Part shown: positions 1 to 12,303 of the stretch, piece after piece
Layout: each line of letters starts with the position of its first letter
Numbering within the stretch: position 1 is the stretch's first letter
Assembly: GCA_903820035.1 (NCBI GenBank)
Contig: CAIJFT010000146.1
Span: 1-38,183 of the forward strand
Origin: an uncultured Opitutia bacterium
Lineage (GTDB): Bacteria > Verrucomicrobiota > Verrucomicrobiia > Opitutales > Opitutaceae
Reading direction: 5' to 3'
Length of the DNA: 38,183 bases
Program-made: the position numbers and the translations under genes
The notes under the pieces: model-generated
Told to the model about the DNA's origin: nothing
The model's input: the letters and a program-made list of their open reading frames with translations, nothing else
The model's database searches: none

Positions 1-1884
1 GACTATGATTTGCGGGAAATCGCGCTGACGGCGGATGCGGTGGATGCCGCCGGCGTCCCTGCCCGGGCGCTGGCGATGAGGGTGTTTCCCCGGCCATTAC
101 CCGCGGTGGAGGTTTCCGCCGTGGCTTCGCTATTTGGGGCACCGCTGACCGTCAGAGCGGAGGCCAACCTTGAGCGCCGCAACGGCACGGTCGATTTTCA
201 CGGGGCCCTTTCCCCGCAAGTGCTCGGGTTGATCAGCGCGCGGGTGGGCGCCGACGTCAGGAAGTGGTTCGACTTTGATTCGCTGACGGTCGAACGCGCG
301 CAGGCCCGCTTCGGCGACCGGCTCACCTTTGAGCACCTGAATGCCCTGGTGGAGATTCCCGTGGTGCGCGCATACGGGGTGAACCTCGCGGAGGCCAAAG
401 CGGTGGTCGAACTGGAGCCGGGGCGGTTTTACTCGCCCGAGGTATCGGCCCGCTCCGGGGCGAATTTCGCGCGGGGATCGTACGAACAAGACCTGAAAAC
501 GAACCAATACCGCTTTCTCCTCGAGGGCAGGCTGCGGCCGTTGGACATCTCGCCGTGGTTCCGCGAATCGTGGCCAAACTTCTTCCGGCATTTCGAATTT
601 CCCGTCGCGCCACCCGAAGCCACGGTCGACGTCATGAGCACATGGCGCAGCGGCGACCAGACGCGCATCTTCGTGTTCGCGGATGCGCCGCAGCCGGTGA
701 TCCGCGGCACGCCGCTGGATCACGTGCGCACGCGGATTTTCCTCCGGCCCGGCTTCTACGACGGTTTGGAAATCCTCGGCGAGCGCGACGGCGGTCGTGC
801 GTACGGTAAATTCACCTACGTACTGGAACCGGTCTCGTCCGAGTGGCAGACGATCGACTTCAACGCCGCCTCCACCCTCGACCTCAAGATCATCACCCGT
901 CTACTTGGTCCGCTGGCGCGCGCGCTTGAGCCGATCCAGCTCGCCCACCCGCCGGAGTTGAACGTCACCGGGCACTTCGGCAGCCACCTTGCCGCCGGCG
1001 GGCCGACCGAACAGTTGCGCGTCGCGGCGCGAACGACGGGCGATTTCTATTTCCACCATTTCCCGCTGCAGGATGTCTCGCTGAACGCGGCACTGAACAA
1101 CGGGGAAATCATCCTCGATGACATCCATGCCACCGTCGCATCCGGTTCAGCCTCCGGTCACGCCCGCGTTTGGGGCGCGGGGGAGCAGCGGCGCCTCGGC
1201 TTCGACCTCGCGCTCCAGGAGGCGCACCTCGGGCAGGCGGCGGCGGCGCTGGAGGAGTATTTTGCCGCGCAGCAAAACCGGCCGCCGACACCCCCGGGGA
1301 AATTTGTCCAGGAAAAGGCCAATCTCCGGCTCGACCTCGCCGCCTCGGCGGAGGGCGCCTACGATAACACCTACAGTTACCACGGCGACGGCAGCGCCGT
1401 GCTGCGCGGCGCAGAAATCAGCGAAGTCCCGCTGCTCGGCCTGCTCTCGGACCTGCTGAAGTTCACCTCACTCCGGTTCACCGAGGCTCGGGGCAACTTT
1501 AAGATCAACGGGGCCAAGCTGGATTTTCCGGAGATGACGCTGCGTGGCGCAAACTCGAAGATGAGCGCCCACGGCAACTACGTGCTCGACCGGCGGGAGT
1601 TGAATTTCTACGCGAAGGTATTTCCGTTCGAAGAGAGCGGGGGGTTACTGAAGAGCGTGGTGGGGGCGGTGCTTGCGCCACTGTCCTCGGCCCTCGAAGT
1701 AAAGCTCACCGGCTCGCTGGAGAAGCCGCGCTGGGAGTTTGTGATGGGGCCGAGCAATCTACTCCGATCGCTCGGCGGCGGAAACGAGGAGAAGGCCGCG
1801 GCTCCCGCCCCGACGCCGGTCCCGCCGCCCACGCTCACCCCGTCACCCGGAGAGCCCGCACCCTCCTCCCCGCCAAAGTTGTAG
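1..1884 (+). CDS. AsmA-like envelope protein, 5'-truncated
   Basis: The reading frame is already open at base 1, so the start lies outside the window; 627 residues and the stop (TAG) are present. It consists of long beta-rich stretches without transmembrane segments. The last third (about residues 455-590) has the pattern of the AsmA C-terminal region: a 'GDGSAVLRGAEISEVPLLG' segment, then 'FTEARGNFKINGAKLDFPEM' and 'GNYVLDRRELNFYAKVFPF'. The extreme C-terminus is a Pro/Ala/Thr-rich tail of about 35 residues. AsmA/TamB-type proteins are inner-membrane-anchored periplasmic proteins tied to lipid transport and outer-membrane homeostasis. Function here is inferred from that family only. The next gene follows after 67 nt on the same strand. 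Confidence 0.7.
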   Translation, partial: DYDLREIALTADAVDAAGVPARALAMRVFPRPLPAVEVSAVASLFGAPLTVRAEANLERRNGTVDFHGALSPQVLGLISARVGADVRKWFDFDSLTVERAQARFGDRLTFEHLNALVEIPVVRAYGVNLAEAKAVVELEPGRFYSPEVSARSGANFARGSYEQDLKTNQYRFLLEGRLRPLDISPWFRESWPNFFRHFEFPVAPPEATVDVMSTWRSGDQTRIFVFADAPQPVIRGTPLDHVRTRIFLRPGFYDGLEILGERDGGRAYGKFTYVLEPVSSEWQTIDFNAASTLDLKIITRLLGPLARALEPIQLAHPPELNVTGHFGSHLAAGGPTEQLRVAARTTGDFYFHHFPLQDVSLNAALNNGEIILDDIHATVASGSASGHARVWGAGEQRRLGFDLALQEAHLGQAAAALEEYFAAQQNRPPTPPGKFVQEKANLRLDLAASAEGAYDNTYSYHGDGSAVLRGAEISEVPLLGLLSDLLKFTSLRFTEARGNFKINGAKLDFPEMTLRGANSKMSAHGNYVLDRRELNFYAKVFPFEESGGLLKSVVGAVLAPLSSALEVKLTGSLEKPRWEFVMGPSNLLRSLGGGNEEKAAAPAPTPVPPPTLTPSPGEPAPSSPPKL

Positions 1885-1951
1885 GGAACCGGCGGGAATA
1901 ACGCATTGCTCCGTGGAGGCGGAGGCGCTTTGCTGCCGGACGATTCCCACG

Positions 1952-5929
<3,978 letters not shown>

Positions 5930-5936
5930 TTTTTTC

Positions 5937-6569
5937 ATGATGCAAATTGATTGGAGCCGCTTTCTCCCCGCCTTGGTCCTCCTGCTGCCGCCCATCGCCC
6001 TCTTTCACGGCCCACGGGTGCGCTACCGCGCCCTGCCCCAAGACTGGGGCAGCTACTGGATTCCAACCCTTCGGCTTGGCCTGCACTCGATTGATGTCCT
6101 GCGGGCGATGCTGGGAGCCTGGTGCCTCCTCGAGTCGTTTTCCGCCGCACCCGGCGCGTCCAAGTTCCTGCCACCGACCGCGGCCGCCGTCGTGATGGGC
6201 TGCGCCATGTTGCTGCAAACCTTCTTTTGCCGGGAACCCCACGCGGTCCACGCGCCCTTCGCTTTTGCCGCAGGCCTGATCATCGGCTACCTTCCGGTCG
6301 CCAGCGGCGGCTTCTCGCTGGTCATCGCCGCCGTCGTCGCCGCCGGAACCCGCAGCCCCATATCTTTTTTTCCCGTCCTGTCATTCGCGGTGGTGGTCAC
6401 CGGCGTGCTCTTCAACCAACTCGCCCTCTCCCTCCGGACGGCGACGGCGGCAGCGGCCGTGGGTCTGCCGTGGTTGATCGTGCTGCTGTTCCCCCGCTAC
6501 TGGGTGGCCACCCACGCCCGCAAGCGCACGACGCATTCCCACGGAGACCAAAGGGACAAACGGGGCTAA
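5937..6569 (+). CDS. multi-pass membrane protein of unknown function
   Basis: 210 residues starting with two consecutive Met codons, 7 nt after the histidine kinase stop, so probably co-transcribed with it. About five or six hydrophobic segments are visible (residues 10-25, 48-68, 78-96, 105-140, 145-165, 172-190), followed by a charged His/Arg/Lys-rich C-terminus. I recognise no family. The position suggests a partner of the kinase or simply a read-through neighbour. Its TAA stop abuts directly on the stop codon of the convergent sulfatase-like gene with no base between them. Confidence 0.7.
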   Translation: MMQIDWSRFLPALVLLLPPIALFHGPRVRYRALPQDWGSYWIPTLRLGLHSIDVLRAMLGAWCLLESFSAAPGASKFLPPTAAAVVMGCAMLLQTFFCREPHAVHAPFAFAAGLIIGYLPVASGGFSLVIAAVVAAGTRSPISFFPVLSFAVVVTGVLFNQLALSLRTATAAAAVGLPWLIVLLFPRYWVATHARKRTTHSHGDQRDKRG

Positions 6570-7760
6570 TCACACCAGCGCCCGCAGCGCCGCCAACTCG
6601 CCGCCCCGGAGCGGGTCAGCCGCGAGGTTGTGTAACTCCGCCGGATCCGCCCCCAAATCGAAGAACAGCCACGGCGAGTCGTCGGCGTTGAGCACCAACT
6701 TGCGGGTCGGCGTCCGCACGCCGCGCCAGATCCGGGGGCACTGATCGGGCAACGCGACGACCGACGGCATCGAAATTCGACGGAAATCCGAACCCGCGGA
6801 CCACGACGTTCCATCCGCCCAAGCCCGCGTCATCGCCGGAAGATCGAGCAGCGAAACCACCCGCGCTTCGCGCCGGGCGCCTTCTCCCGGCCGGCGGACC
6901 AGGAACGGCACCCGCACGCTCTCCTCCTGGGGCCAGCCTTTGCGAAACAACCCGTGCGCCCCGTGCATATCGCCGTGCACCGAGGTAAAAACGACCACGG
7001 TGCGGTCCGCCGGCGCCGCCGCCAACAGTCCGGCCAACGCGCGATCCGTCGCCGCCAGATGCGCGTAGTAACCGGCGAGTTCACGACGCGCCCGCGCCGC
7101 CGCCGGACCGGGCGGGACGTTCGCCGCGAGGCGCACCGCGGCCGGATCAACGGCGGTTACACCGGCACTCGGAGCGGTGTAGGGCGGATGCGGCGCTTCG
7201 AGACTGACCACCGCAAACCACGGCCCGGCCGCCGGCAACCACTCACCCGCGCGCTCGCACAGCACGTCACTCTGATAGCCGGAAAAACGCACGGGAACCG
7301 GCAGCCGCGACCCGTGCAGATACGGATCGTTCAACAGGAACCCGCTTTCAAAGCCTTCCCAAAATCCAAATCCACCCCGGCCGCCCGGCGGCACGAGCTG
7401 CCGCGCATGCGTCTCCCCGACCAGCGGCGCGGCCCGATCCCGCCGCGCCAGATGCCACTTGCCAAAGAAGGCCGTCGTGTACCCACGCTCCGTGAGATCA
7501 TGTGCAATGGTGCGCGCGCCCTCGGGCAGCGGATCAAAATAGTCACCGACGCCGTTGGCCGGCGAAGGCACGCCCGTGAGCAGCGCGGCCCGCGCAAAGG
7601 GGCCGAACGGATGCGGCGTCACCGCCTGAGTGTAGTTGGTCGCCTGGGACGCGAGGGCGTCGAGCACCGGCGTCCGCGCCTGCCCGTCCCCCGCGTAACC
7701 GCAGGCCTGCGCCCGCCATTGCGTGGTCACGATCCAGAGGATATTCGGCGGCCGGGCCAT
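6570..7760 (-). CDS. sulfatase-fold protein lacking catalytic residues (putative pseudoenzyme)
   Basis: 396 residues from the ATG at 7760, chosen because the sulfatase N-terminal strand starts right after it ('MARPPNILWIVTTQWR'). The fold is clear: 'FFGKWHL' (Lys101, His103), 'APHPPY' (His191), 'KGWPQEESVRVPFLVRRPG' and the C-terminal 'WLFFDLGADPAELHNLA'. Residues needed for catalysis are changed. The metal Asp of the usual 'TDQ/TDD' is Thr13, the formylglycine Cys/Ser of C-x-P-S-R is Gly53 (with Phe55 for Pro, while Arg57 and the following ALLTG remain), and the Asp of 'TSDHGD' is Val261. No signal peptide is evident. It may be catalytically dead, a binding protein, or have another chemistry. 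It lies 200 nt downstream of the LamG-like gene on the same strand. Confidence 0.88.
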   Translation of the reverse strand: MARPPNILWIVTTQWRAQACGYAGDGQARTPVLDALASQATNYTQAVTPHPFGPFARAALLTGVPSPANGVGDYFDPLPEGARTIAHDLTERGYTTAFFGKWHLARRDRAAPLVGETHARQLVPPGGRGGFGFWEGFESGFLLNDPYLHGSRLPVPVRFSGYQSDVLCERAGEWLPAAGPWFAVVSLEAPHPPYTAPSAGVTAVDPAAVRLAANVPPGPAAARARRELAGYYAHLAATDRALAGLLAAAPADRTVVVFTSVHGDMHGAHGLFRKGWPQEESVRVPFLVRRPGEGARREARVVSLLDLPAMTRAWADGTSWSAGSDFRRISMPSVVALPDQCPRIWRGVRTPTRKLVLNADDSPWLFFDLGADPAELHNLAADPLRGGELAALRALV

Positions 7761-7960
7761 TACTTCATGATCTACCGCAGGCTCCGCCCGCGTCGACCGG
7801 AATGCGCGTTCGACGGGAGCAGACGGTTGATCGATGAACGTTGCCGGTGAGGCGCCCCACCCCCGTAGACCGCGAAAGCACCAACCCTGCACTCACGCAC
7901 CGGACCGCTTGACGGAACCCGCAACTTCTAGTCCGGGGTATCCGCCGGCACGCCTCCGAC

Positions 7961-8611
7961 TCAGCGCCGCCGCTGCAGCCGCTCGTCCGGCAGCGCCTCC
8001 GTGGCGTAACGCACCTCGCGGATGAGGCCCTTGAACCAGTGGACGCGATTTTGCCGCACCCCGAGCGAAATCCGCCCGGCGCCAAGTGGGGCAAAACGCG
8101 CGAGTCGCTCGAGCTCTTTTTGCCCGTCGACAAAATGGGCCATCCGCTCGCCGTCGTAACGCAGCGCCACCCAGTACCAACGCCCGACCGGATGGACCCG
8201 CGTCGGATCGATCAACGCCACCCCACCACCCGCCGGATTGGTGATGAAGGTGTCCAACCACCACCCGCCCTTGCCATCCAATCGCGTCTCAAGCAGCGCC
8301 CGCGACTGCGCCACGTCCTGAGCATGCCAGAACCGTTGCTCCGTCGGTCCATCGGCCTCGGGATAAAACAGCACCTCGATGGTGTAGGCGCGCGCTCCTG
8401 CAAAGGGAATCGACGGCACGACGAGACCGTCCGACCGGCCGTCAAAACGCAGCGCCGGGCCGACCTCCGAGTCGACCAATCCGGGCCGACCGATGACCTC
8501 CACCGGATGGTGGTCGATCCGGAGCAACTGATCCATCCGCCAAACCGTTTCCCCCGCCATCAGGATCCTTAACCCTACAAGGCAGAACAGGAGTGGGAAG
8601 CGGAACCACAT
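7961..8611 (-). CDS. LamG/concanavalin A-like domain protein, secreted
   Basis: 216 residues from the ATG at 8611, chosen because it opens directly into a hydrophobic signal-like segment ('MWFRFPLLFCLVGL'). The mature part has the beta-sandwich pattern of LamG/laminin-like lectins: 'GPALRFDGRSDGLVVPS', 'AYTIEVLFYPE', 'RWYWVALRYDGERMAHFVDG', 'RISLGVRQN' and a closing 'KGLIREVRYATEALPDERL'. Such domains in this phylum bind carbohydrate or serve as extracellular adhesion modules; the ligand is unknown. It is divergent from the TMTC-like gene (119-nt spacer) and upstream of the sulfatase-like gene on the same strand, so both may serve glycan handling (inference). Confidence 0.75.
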   Translation of the reverse strand: MWFRFPLLFCLVGLRILMAGETVWRMDQLLRIDHHPVEVIGRPGLVDSEVGPALRFDGRSDGLVVPSIPFAGARAYTIEVLFYPEADGPTEQRFWHAQDVAQSRALLETRLDGKGGWWLDTFITNPAGGGVALIDPTRVHPVGRWYWVALRYDGERMAHFVDGQKELERLARFAPLGAGRISLGVRQNRVHWFKGLIREVRYATEALPDERLQRRR

Positions 8612-8730
8612 GCCAGCAACCTGCCGACCGGCGCAACCGGAGGCAATCCCGGCGGGACGTACCAGCGCGATTGATCGCACCGGATTTCAAGCTTTCCGCC
8701 CTGCGACACCCCGCGTCAACCTGACCGTCG

Positions 8731-10881
8731 ATGCCACGGATCGCGCCCACGGATCAGATACCACGTCGCCCGAAGGCGCTACGCTGGATCGCGCCCATCG
8801 TCCTCTGCTTGGTCCCTTTCGCCGTGTACTGGAACAGCCTCGCGGTTCCGTTTTTCTTCGACGACCAGGCCGCGGTCGTAAAAAACGCCACCCTCCGGAA
8901 TCTCTCCGCGTGGGAGACCGTCCTCGCCGGCCCTGCCGGCGGCACCGGTGCTTCCGGCCGTCCCATCGTGAACCTTTCGCTGGCAGTAAACTACGCCATC
9001 GGCGGCACCACCGTCACGGGCTACCACCTCGCCAACCTCCTCTTTCACATCATCGGCACGCTGGCGCTGTTTGGACTTTTACGCCGGAGCCTGCGTACAC
9101 CCTTACTGCGAGAACGTTTCGGAGCCGACGCCTCCCTCCTCGCCTTTTGGGGAGCCCTGCTGTGGTCGGTCCATCCTTTGCAGACGGAGTCGGTGACCTG
9201 CGTGATTCAACGCACCGAACTCCTGCTCGGGATGTTTTACCTGCTGGCACTGTACGGCTTCGTCCGCGGCGCGACGGAAGGCACCAAACGATGGACGGGG
9301 CTGGGCCTCGTCTGCGCGCTGCTCGGCATGGCCACCAAGGAAGTCATGGTCTCCGCTCCGCTGATGGTGCTGCTGTACGACCGGACGTTCCTCGCGGGCT
9401 CGTTCGCGGGCGCGTGGCGCGCGCGCCGCCTCACCCACCTCGCCTTTGCCGCCTGCCTCCTTCTCCTCGCCGTCCTGGTTCTGCGCGCCGGAGGAACCCG
9501 CGGCGAGGCCGCCGGATTCGGGATCGGCGTGCCTTGGTGGATGTACGCGCTGAAACAGTGCGAAGCCATCTGGCTGTATCTGAAGCTGTCGTTCTGGCCC
9601 CATCCGTTGGTGGTCTATTACGGGATCGACGTGATTCGTGATCCCTTCGCGGTTTGGCCGGAAATTCTCGGACTGGTCGCACTTGTCACCGGGACCGTGG
9701 TGGCCCTTGCACGGGCCCCGGTCCTGGGTTTTGTTGGCTTCTGGTTTTTCGCCATCCTCGCCCCGAGCTCGAGCGTGATCCCGCTGGCTACGCAGACGGT
9801 ATCCGAACACCGGATGTACCTGCCGGTGCTCGCGCCGCTCATCCTCGCCCTTCTTGCCGGCCACCTTCTGGCCGGGCGGAGAAGCGTCGCCGTTTTCGCG
9901 CTTCTCGCTCTCGCGGGCGCGCTCATCTCAGCCCGGAGAAACACCGACTATCGCTCCCCTCTGACCATCTGGAACGACACCGTGGCGAAAGCCCCGCGCA
10001 ACCCGCGGGCCCACGTCAATCTCGGCAGCGCGCTGCAAGCGGCGGGAGCGGGCGACGACGCCCTCGCCCATTACCGGACGGCCGCGGCCCTCGAACCAAA
10101 TTCAGCGGCAGCCTCCAACAACATCGCCGGTATCCTGCTGGATCGCGGGCAGGCGGCGGACGCGATCGCCTATGCCGAGGCGGCCCTGCGGACCGATCCC
10201 GCCTTGGACGTGGCGCACAACAATCTCGGCTCCGCGCTTCTCCGCCTTGAACGCGTGAACGAGGCCTTAAAACACCTCCAGCAGGCCATCGCCCTCAGTC
10301 CCGAATTTGCGGAGGCCCACTGCAACCTGACCTCGGCCTACACCCAGCTTAACCAAACTGCCCTGGCCATCGAACACGGCCGGCGCGCGCTCCAACTGAA
10401 ACCAGATTTTGCCCTATCCCATTTCTTTCTGGGCAACGCCTACCGTCAGGCAGGCCAGCCCGACGCCGCCCGCGCCGAGTACGAAACCGCGGTCCGGTTA
10501 AACCCGCGCGACGCTCAAGCGCATTCCAACTTGGGCGGCCTGCTCTACCAGGCCGGACGGGCCGCAGAGGCCATCCCGCACTACGAGGCCGCCGTAAAGC
10601 TCCAGCCGGATTTCACCGATGCCCATAACAACCTCGCCAGTGCCCTTTTTCAGACGGGTCGGCCCGAGGCTTCCATCACCCACTACCGCACCGCCATAAC
10701 CTTGCAACCGGACAACCTCGGCGCGCGGCTCAATCTGGCGCTCGTCCTGAGCCGGCTGGGGCGGCAGGCGGAGGCCGCCGCCACGTACGAGGCCATCCTG
10801 CGCATCGCGCCGGACCACGCAGGTGCGAAAGCCGGGCTGGCGCCGTTGCGCAACGGAACGACCGCGCCGGCCCCGCGCTGA
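8731..10881 (+). CDS. TMTC-like membrane glycosyltransferase with C-terminal TPR repeats
   Basis: 716 residues. The N-terminal 410 residues hold roughly ten membrane helices. The first loop carries 'FFFDDQ' (Asp44-Asp45), the acidic motif expected in GT-C type lipid-phosphate-sugar-dependent glycosyltransferases, and 'HPLQTESVTCVIQRTELL' matches the pattern typical of TMTC/DUF1736 proteins. From about residue 424 to 705 there are eight consecutive TPR units (for example 'AHNNLGSALLRLERVNEALKHL'). TMTC proteins are membrane O-mannosyltransferases in eukaryotes; bacterial homologues are mostly uncharacterised. The TPR part probably lies outside the cytoplasm and selects protein substrates (inference). 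It is monocistronic by layout, facing the coiled-coil gene convergently. Confidence 0.85.
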   Translation: MPRIAPTDQIPRRPKALRWIAPIVLCLVPFAVYWNSLAVPFFFDDQAAVVKNATLRNLSAWETVLAGPAGGTGASGRPIVNLSLAVNYAIGGTTVTGYHLANLLFHIIGTLALFGLLRRSLRTPLLRERFGADASLLAFWGALLWSVHPLQTESVTCVIQRTELLLGMFYLLALYGFVRGATEGTKRWTGLGLVCALLGMATKEVMVSAPLMVLLYDRTFLAGSFAGAWRARRLTHLAFAACLLLLAVLVLRAGGTRGEAAGFGIGVPWWMYALKQCEAIWLYLKLSFWPHPLVVYYGIDVIRDPFAVWPEILGLVALVTGTVVALARAPVLGFVGFWFFAILAPSSSVIPLATQTVSEHRMYLPVLAPLILALLAGHLLAGRRSVAVFALLALAGALISARRNTDYRSPLTIWNDTVAKAPRNPRAHVNLGSALQAAGAGDDALAHYRTAAALEPNSAAASNNIAGILLDRGQAADAIAYAEAALRTDPALDVAHNNLGSALLRLERVNEALKHLQQAIALSPEFAEAHCNLTSAYTQLNQTALAIEHGRRALQLKPDFALSHFFLGNAYRQAGQPDAARAEYETAVRLNPRDAQAHSNLGGLLYQAGRAAEAIPHYEAAVKLQPDFTDAHNNLASALFQTGRPEASITHYRTAITLQPDNLGARLNLALVLSRLGRQAEAAATYEAILRIAPDHAGAKAGLAPLRNGTTAPAPR

Positions 10882-10890
10882 CCGCGGAGC

Positions 10891-12303
10891 CTACTGTAGT
10901 TTCAAAGGCCGCGCCTGCACCCGGGCGGTCAGGCTGTCGAGCAGAGCTCCGGTCGCCTGCGCTTTGATGTCCGTTCCCGGCGTGATCGATTTCGTCGGCC
11001 CGAATTGTTTCAACAGCGCGCAATAGTCGCTGTTCACCATGATGCCGAGCAACTCACCGGTCTTGGCGAACACCAGATCCCCGCGCTTCGGCGCAAAGTC
11101 GCCGAACAGCCGCTTGAAAAAGCGGTTGTCCACGCGCACGAACGACGGCTCGCCCGCATCCAGCTTGAAGCCGACCTCGCCGTAGCCGCGACCGCCGCCA
11201 TCGATCAGCACCGCGTCGGGAAATTTGAACGGATCTGTCGCGAGCGGGTACACCTTGGCGCCGAGGCCGGGCACCTGTGCCGGATCCAGCGGAATCACCA
11301 CAATCCGCGGATCATGCGCCAGGAAATCGACGCGCGAAGCGAGTTGTCGCGCCACGCCGCCCTTCGTCAGCTCGACCGAAAGGCTTTCCCAGTCGATGCC
11401 GATCTCACCGAACGAAAACACCGACTCCGCCACGTGGAGCAGCGCGTACACCTGGCGACCATCGGTCACGAGCACCGTGCTGGTTTCCTTCGCCCGGTTG
11501 GATTGCCCGAGGAAGCCGCGGCGGCTCGCCGCAAACTTCGCGGTCACGCGGTTCGAAAGGTACTCGTTATAGAGCAAGTTCGCATTGATCGGCCGGTTAT
11601 CGCGGATCTCCTTGGTCAACTCGCCGGACTTTTCCGCCAACTGCCCGACGCCCTGCGCCAGCTGCGAGTTGGCTTCCTGAACCTTGAGCCGCTCGGAACG
11701 CTCGACCTCGACCTGGCCCTTCAGGACGTCGGCCGCCTCGCGCAGGCTCTTTTTTTCCTGCTCTGAAACCACGACCGCCATCGTGAGCATCTGGTTTTTC
11801 TTCTGCGCTTCGTCGAGCAACCGGTCACGGTCGGTTAAAGCCCAGCGTTGCCGCTCGGCTTCCACCTGCTTCTCCGCCAGCTCGCGCTGGAGCTGGACCA
11901 GTTGCTCTTTGGTGAGCGTGGCTTCTTGGGTGGCGGCGGAAAACTTGCGGGCCAGGTCCGCGCCGGCGCGCTGGGTTTCCCCGAGCGTGGCGGCGACGGC
12001 GTTGCGCTCTGCGGCGAACTTCGTGCGCTCCGCCTGCACCTGGGTGAGACTTTGCTCGCGCGCCGCGAGGGCGGCGTCGGTCGTCACCAGCTTTTGCGCG
12101 AGTTCATCACGCACCGATTTTTCGTCCGCCAGCGACTGGCGCATCGTCTCCACCAAGTCCTGGTCCTTGGTCACCGCGTTGGCGGCGAGTTCGGGCACCG
12201 GCGCCTGTTTGGACCGCGGCGGCTCCGCCTTCTCCCAGCGGGTCAGGGCCAGAAGATTAAGCAGGAGGAAATCGCAGATGATAAGGAGCAGCGTCTTGTT
12301 CAT
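10891..12303 (-). CDS. membrane-anchored coiled-coil protein with C-terminal beta domain
   Basis: 470 residues. It begins with a hydrophobic anchor ('MNKTLLLIICDFLLLNLLAL', residues 4-20), then a long alpha-helical coiled coil rich in Glu, Gln, Lys and Ala (about 45-235), then a beta-rich domain (about 255-455). The last domain has a pattern reminiscent of a degenerate trypsin-like fold: 'STVLVTDGRQVYALLHVAES' early and 'KRGDLVFAKTGELLGIMVNS' late, without a GDSGG serine motif. I do not recognise a named family. Its ATG overlaps the stop of the upstream membrane protein gene by 4 nt (ATGA), so the two are translationally coupled and probably form one envelope complex. Confidence 0.8.
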   Translation of the reverse strand: MNKTLLLIICDFLLLNLLALTRWEKAEPPRSKQAPVPELAANAVTKDQDLVETMRQSLADEKSVRDELAQKLVTTDAALAAREQSLTQVQAERTKFAAERNAVAATLGETQRAGADLARKFSAATQEATLTKEQLVQLQRELAEKQVEAERQRWALTDRDRLLDEAQKKNQMLTMAVVVSEQEKKSLREAADVLKGQVEVERSERLKVQEANSQLAQGVGQLAEKSGELTKEIRDNRPINANLLYNEYLSNRVTAKFAASRRGFLGQSNRAKETSTVLVTDGRQVYALLHVAESVFSFGEIGIDWESLSVELTKGGVARQLASRVDFLAHDPRIVVIPLDPAQVPGLGAKVYPLATDPFKFPDAVLIDGGGRGYGEVGFKLDAGEPSFVRVDNRFFKRLFGDFAPKRGDLVFAKTGELLGIMVNSDYCALLKQFGPTKSITPGTDIKAQATGALLDSLTARVQARPLKLQ

